Assembly (NCBI GenBank): GCA_964632505.1
Contig: CAZWCE010000002.1
Span: 248,001 to 312,000 of the forward strand
Length of the DNA: 64,000 nucleotides
From: CAZWCE01 sp964632505
GTDB taxonomy: Bacteria; Planctomycetota; Planctomycetia; Pirellulales; Thermoguttaceae
Direction of reading: 5' to 3'
Shown here in pieces: positions 61,419 to 64,000 of the stretch (positions are counted from its first letter, which is position 1; the number at the start of each line of letters is the position of its first letter). The translations under genes were made by a program, and so were the position numbers. The notes under the pieces were generated by a model. The model did no database searches. It had not been told where the DNA came from and worked only from the letters and a program-made list of their open reading frames with translations.

Positions 61419-62840
61419 CTATTCGGCAAAACGCAGTGAATAGAGGTCGGCATCCCGGAGGACGAAGCGCAACCGGACCGGTTTTCCCACCAGCGATTCG
61501 AGGCTGGATTCATGTTGCCAGGAAACCTGCCGTTCGAGCTCATCACCATACATGGCGGGGCATTCAGCCAACATGAAACCCGGGCGCGGTTTGCCCTCGG
61601 CATCCAGCACTTCCACGCGAACGCTTCCGGCCGCGGAGGTCGAGAAGTTCAAGCAGAGTCGCTTGCCGGAGAAGAGAAACGGCCGCGTGATCATTTCACC
61701 TCCTTCAAAGGAGGCATGGATCGACACAAAACCATCCGGGCGAACGGTATAACGGCGAAGATCGCTTCCATCCCCGTCATAATAAGACTCGTTCACAAAG
61801 AGAGACAGTTCGAGAGGATGGCCGGGAAGATCGCTTGGAGTTTCCAGCATTCCCCACCAAATATAATTGCTGCGATTCTGCCACTTGCCGGCGTGTCGAC
61901 CGGGCCGAATCAAAGCTTCCGGCCATACGTGAAAATGAACGCCGTCACGGCTACACATCAGTAGGCCTTCGGTGAGGGCGTCCCGCTTCGGAAGAAAACG
62001 GGTCGGGAACCCTAAAAGAAGATGGGGCGAACGCGAGTACGGCAACACTTGATTGGTGTACAGATGCTGCTTCGGCAAACCGGAGTACTCCAGCCACACC
62101 GGCTCGGACCAATGGATCATGTCGTTGGAAACCGCGGTACGGATGCCCCGCACACCCTCATGGAAATCCCGCCAATAGGCGCGATACTTCTTCGCAACGG
62201 GATCCCAAAAAGCGAGATTCTGTGAGTCGAACGCCCCTGTAGTGATGACCGGCTCCTTCTGCATGAGCGACCAGTGGAGACCATCGGGACTCTCAAAAGC
62301 GTAGAGACCTTTCTCCGCCTTGGGCTTTCCACGTCCCACTGCTTTGTAGCGTTTTGCTTCCGGAACATTCGGGTTCTTATCGAGAAATGGGGTGAAATTG
62401 TGCGTGCCGAGACCATCCCACACGATATTGTTTTCTTTCGAGCCGGCAAACTCGCAAAGCCCGAGACATGGACGCTTCCAATGGATGCCATCCTTACTCT
62501 CGGCGTAACAGGTGACTTCGTGCGTCATTTTTCCTTGTTCGCTGTGGGACCCTCGGTAGTACATGCGGTACCGAGCCCCGTCCTGAAAAATCGTGAAGTA
62601 GCCGCAGGTGTTTCCCTCCCAGGGACGGTCGGTGTGCAGAACGACTTCTTCGGGCCGGGGGGTATGCAAACGCTGCTCGACGTCTCCCACCAATCGATCG
62701 ATGAGATAATCATCGATAAAACACTCCCGACGACGCCCCAAATCCAAAGGCGAACTGGTATCGGAAGATTCCGCCTTGACAAATCCACATGAAGAAATCA
62801 CGGCGAATATCAGCAAACACTGCAATCTAAAACACAACAT
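61419..62840 (-). CDS. secreted five-bladed glycosidase-like protein
   Basis: 473 residues. The start at 62840 opens a signal peptide (about 1-23, ending FVKAES). DLGRRRECFIDDYLIDR and the repeated ESKDGIHWKRP, FESPDGLHWSLM, SNDMIHWSEP and CSRDGVHFHVW blades are the pattern of GH32/GH43-like five-bladed propellers common in planctomycetes. A C-terminal beta-sandwich (about 385-473) follows. Catalytic acids cannot be assigned by eye, so it may be a glycosidase or only a binding protein. It is the last gene before the right copy of the 242-bp repeat. Confidence 0.78.
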   Translation of the reverse strand: MLCFRLQCLLIFAVISSCGFVKAESSDTSSPLDLGRRRECFIDDYLIDRLVGDVEQRLHTPRPEEVVLHTDRPWEGNTCGYFTIFQDGARYRMYYRGSHSEQGKMTHEVTCYAESKDGIHWKRPCLGLCEFAGSKENNIVWDGLGTHNFTPFLDKNPNVPEAKRYKAVGRGKPKAEKGLYAFESPDGLHWSLMQKEPVITTGAFDSQNLAFWDPVAKKYRAYWRDFHEGVRGIRTAVSNDMIHWSEPVWLEYSGLPKQHLYTNQVLPYSRSPHLLLGFPTRFLPKRDALTEGLLMCSRDGVHFHVWPEALIRPGRHAGKWQNRSNYIWWGMLETPSDLPGHPLELSLFVNESYYDGDGSDLRRYTVRPDGFVSIHASFEGGEMITRPFLFSGKRLCLNFSTSAAGSVRVEVLDAEGKPRPGFMLAECPAMYGDELERQVSWQHESSLESLVGKPVRLRFVLRDADLYSLRFAE

Positions 62841-62923
62841 TCCACTTTCTCGCTTCCGAAACGGGATTGATCGGTCTCGCTTATCGACCATATCATTTTT
62901 GGCTCTTCACGGATTTTCATGGC

Positions 62924-63165
62924 GTGCCGAAGTGCAATGATACGCGAATCCAATTGTCATGCATAAAAAGTGTTCGATTCGTCCCCTGCTTCGGCCGGAG
63001 CCATCTTCGCCTCGCACCCGCACGGCCGCAGGCCTCCAGGAGGCGGAGATGGTGGAGGGCGCAGCAGGGAACGCCCCCCTGCTTTGGTTGGTGAATCCGA
63101 GCCGAGCCAATCGATCTCGACGACAAGGACTCATCAATCAGCCACTAAAATGTCGGAAGAACCTC
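62924..63165 (-). repeat. 242-bp inverted repeat, right copy
   Basis: Reverse complement of 55121-55362, equal in length, about seven substitutions. On the minus strand it begins with the same six codons and stop (EVLPTF) that end the PQQ gene, but here no gene leads into them. The internal 13-bp dyad is unchanged. Confidence 0.95.
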
Positions 63166-63337
63166 ATTTTTGAAGGGCGGGCAATCTCATGCCGTTGTGT
63201 CCGATACCATCTCCTCGACGCTCCTCGAATCTTTATCACACTTTTGGAATCACTTGTCAAGTACGAAAACGTCGCACACGCCGGAAACGGATCTCAAACA
63301 TTTCTCTCCATCGCCACTGGAAGCCGCTGATTCGAAT

Positions 63338-63346
63338 TGCTATAAT
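63338..63346 (+). promoter_or_regulatory. extended -10 element for the last gene
   Basis: TGC directly before TATAAT (63341-63346); no good -35 (TGGAAG 17 bases upstream). It lies 49 bp before the start at 63396. Confidence 0.45.
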
Positions 63347-63395
63347 GACCGTCAGATATTCGCCTTCCCGGCCACAAGCACATCAGGAGCTTCCA

Positions 63396-64000
63396 ATGGT
63401 TTTTCTCAGGGTCACGCGATTTTTATCCCATCAAACAGCGGCGATATCCCCCCCGTTCATTGCGATTCTTTTCGCGATCGTCCCTTTTCTATTTCTCGAC
63501 TCTCCGGTTTCCATCGCCCGAGAACTTCAAGATTCCGAAGCGAAGGAGATCCTGAAAGACAGCCGAGTCCAAGGAGGCCTCGTCGTCCACCTCGGCTGCG
63601 GCGACGGCACCCTCACGGCGGCACTCTATCAAAGTCCGGCATTCCTTGTCCAAGGTCTCGAGACCGATCCGCATCAGATTGAGGCAGCCCGATCGCTCGT
63701 CCTCGGACTCGACCGTTACGGTCCGGTTTCCATCGAACCCCTTCGCGGCAACCGCCTTCCCTATGCCGATGCATTGGTGCGGCTGCTGATTGTCGATAAC
63801 GCCCTCGGCGTCTCCATGACCGAACGTCTGCGAGTGCTGTGCCCGGGAGGAGTGATGATCGAAAAAACCCGAAACGGCCGGCACAAGCGGATCAAGCCGT
63901 GGCGCGAGGACATCGACCATTGGACCCATTTTCTTCACGACGCCTCGAACAACGCGGTGGCCGACGATACCCGCGTCGCTCCGCCGCGTCACCTTCGCTG
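63396..64000 (+). CDS. secreted methyltransferase-like/propeller protein, 3' end outside window
   Basis: 201 codons are visible and the frame is open at the right edge. AGGAG (63385-63389) sets the ATG at 63396. A signal helix (about 20-38) is followed by a SAM-methyltransferase-like fold: VVHLGCGDGTLTAAL and GLETDPHQIEAAR are motif I and the adenosine-binding acid. Then comes IDHWTHFLHDASNN with AVADDTRVAPPRHL, the usual lead-in to a PQQ-like propeller in planctomycete proteins. So the full protein is probably a methyltransferase-like domain fused to a long propeller. Since it is exported, where SAM should be absent, the first domain may only bind or shape. The related propeller gene at 52394 lacks this domain. 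Confidence 0.75.
   Translation, partial: MVFLRVTRFLSHQTAAISPPFIAILFAIVPFLFLDSPVSIARELQDSEAKEILKDSRVQGGLVVHLGCGDGTLTAALYQSPAFLVQGLETDPHQIEAARSLVLGLDRYGPVSIEPLRGNRLPYADALVRLLIVDNALGVSMTERLRVLCPGGVMIEKTRNGRHKRIKPWREDIDHWTHFLHDASNNAVADDTRVAPPRHLR

Larger units (their letters stand above)
62841..63395. other. 555-bp divergent region with right repeat copy
   Basis: Contains the right 242-bp repeat (62924-63165), weaker repeat similarity to about 62898, and a promoter near its right end. 63166-63320 shows no gene; in particular the PQQ-type coding sequence does not continue beyond the shared tail. Confidence 0.55.

Noticed and set aside
1..64000. tRNA, rRNA, CRISPR arrays, transposases, prophage genes
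   Set aside because: Looked for by eye on both strands and not found. Without a search tool a single tRNA could be missed.

Overview
The window reads as a stretch of a planctomycete chromosome, most likely from the Pirellulales side of the phylum (moderate confidence). The signs are two DUF1559 pseudopilin-like proteins, three Tat-exported Gfo/Idh/MocA oxidoreductases, a DUF1080 protein, HEAT/discoidin/propeller proteins with a heme-c site, PQQ-like propellers, and many secreted proteins of unknown role. I see no tRNA, rRNA, CRISPR array or transposase.

Layout. 1-5.1 kb is housekeeping: the end of bioF, a BioH-like esterase and bioC in ATGA-overlapping order, then an LptF/LptG-type permease and purM. 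5.8-22.2 kb is the most unusual part. Two very large exported proteins (1262 and 2690 residues) read as three successive modules of about 1260-1350 residues. Each module has an export signal, a large extracytoplasmic part and a C-terminal membrane cluster. They are followed by a compact set of five genes: a short ExbB/MotA-like channel subunit, an ExbD-like partner, a two-helix membrane protein, a membrane-anchored P-loop GTPase-like protein and a single-pass protein. I recognise no known system in this set and propose it as the candidate new one.

22.4-28.5 kb carries a two-domain class II aldolase, an exported transglutaminase, a Gfo/Idh/MocA protein, an FAD oxidoreductase and a small HTH regulator. 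29.2-38.9 kb carries a DUF1080 protein, a coupled minus-strand pair (a repeat-containing secreted protein and a HEAT/discoidin/HzsA-like protein), an M14-like peptidase and a small lipoprotein. 39.2-46.7 kb has a cytidylate kinase-like protein, two DUF1559 proteins, a lipoprotein, and a sensor kinase with an NtrC-type sigma-54 regulator. 46.9-64 kb holds two related oxidoreductases, a nucleoside hydrolase, an exported DJ-1/PfpI protein, a PQQ propeller protein, a beta-helix protein, wecB, a DUF502 protein coupled to a HAD phosphatase, pcm, a glycosidase-like protein and the start of a methyltransferase/propeller gene cut by the window edge.

Two repeat families stand out. One is a palindromic intergenic element with three full copies of 107-108 bp (29110, 36778, 57473) and two shortened copies (41594, 55422). 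All five have the same orientation, each lies upstream of a plus-strand gene, and pairing is kept where the sequence changes. Two copies start just after a good promoter, so they may be transcribed leaders. The other is a 242-bp inverted repeat (55121-55362 and 62924-63165, about 97% identical) that flanks a 7.5-kb segment and includes the last codons of the PQQ gene. All functional statements come from reading motifs by eye. Promoters are consensus matches, not measured sites.
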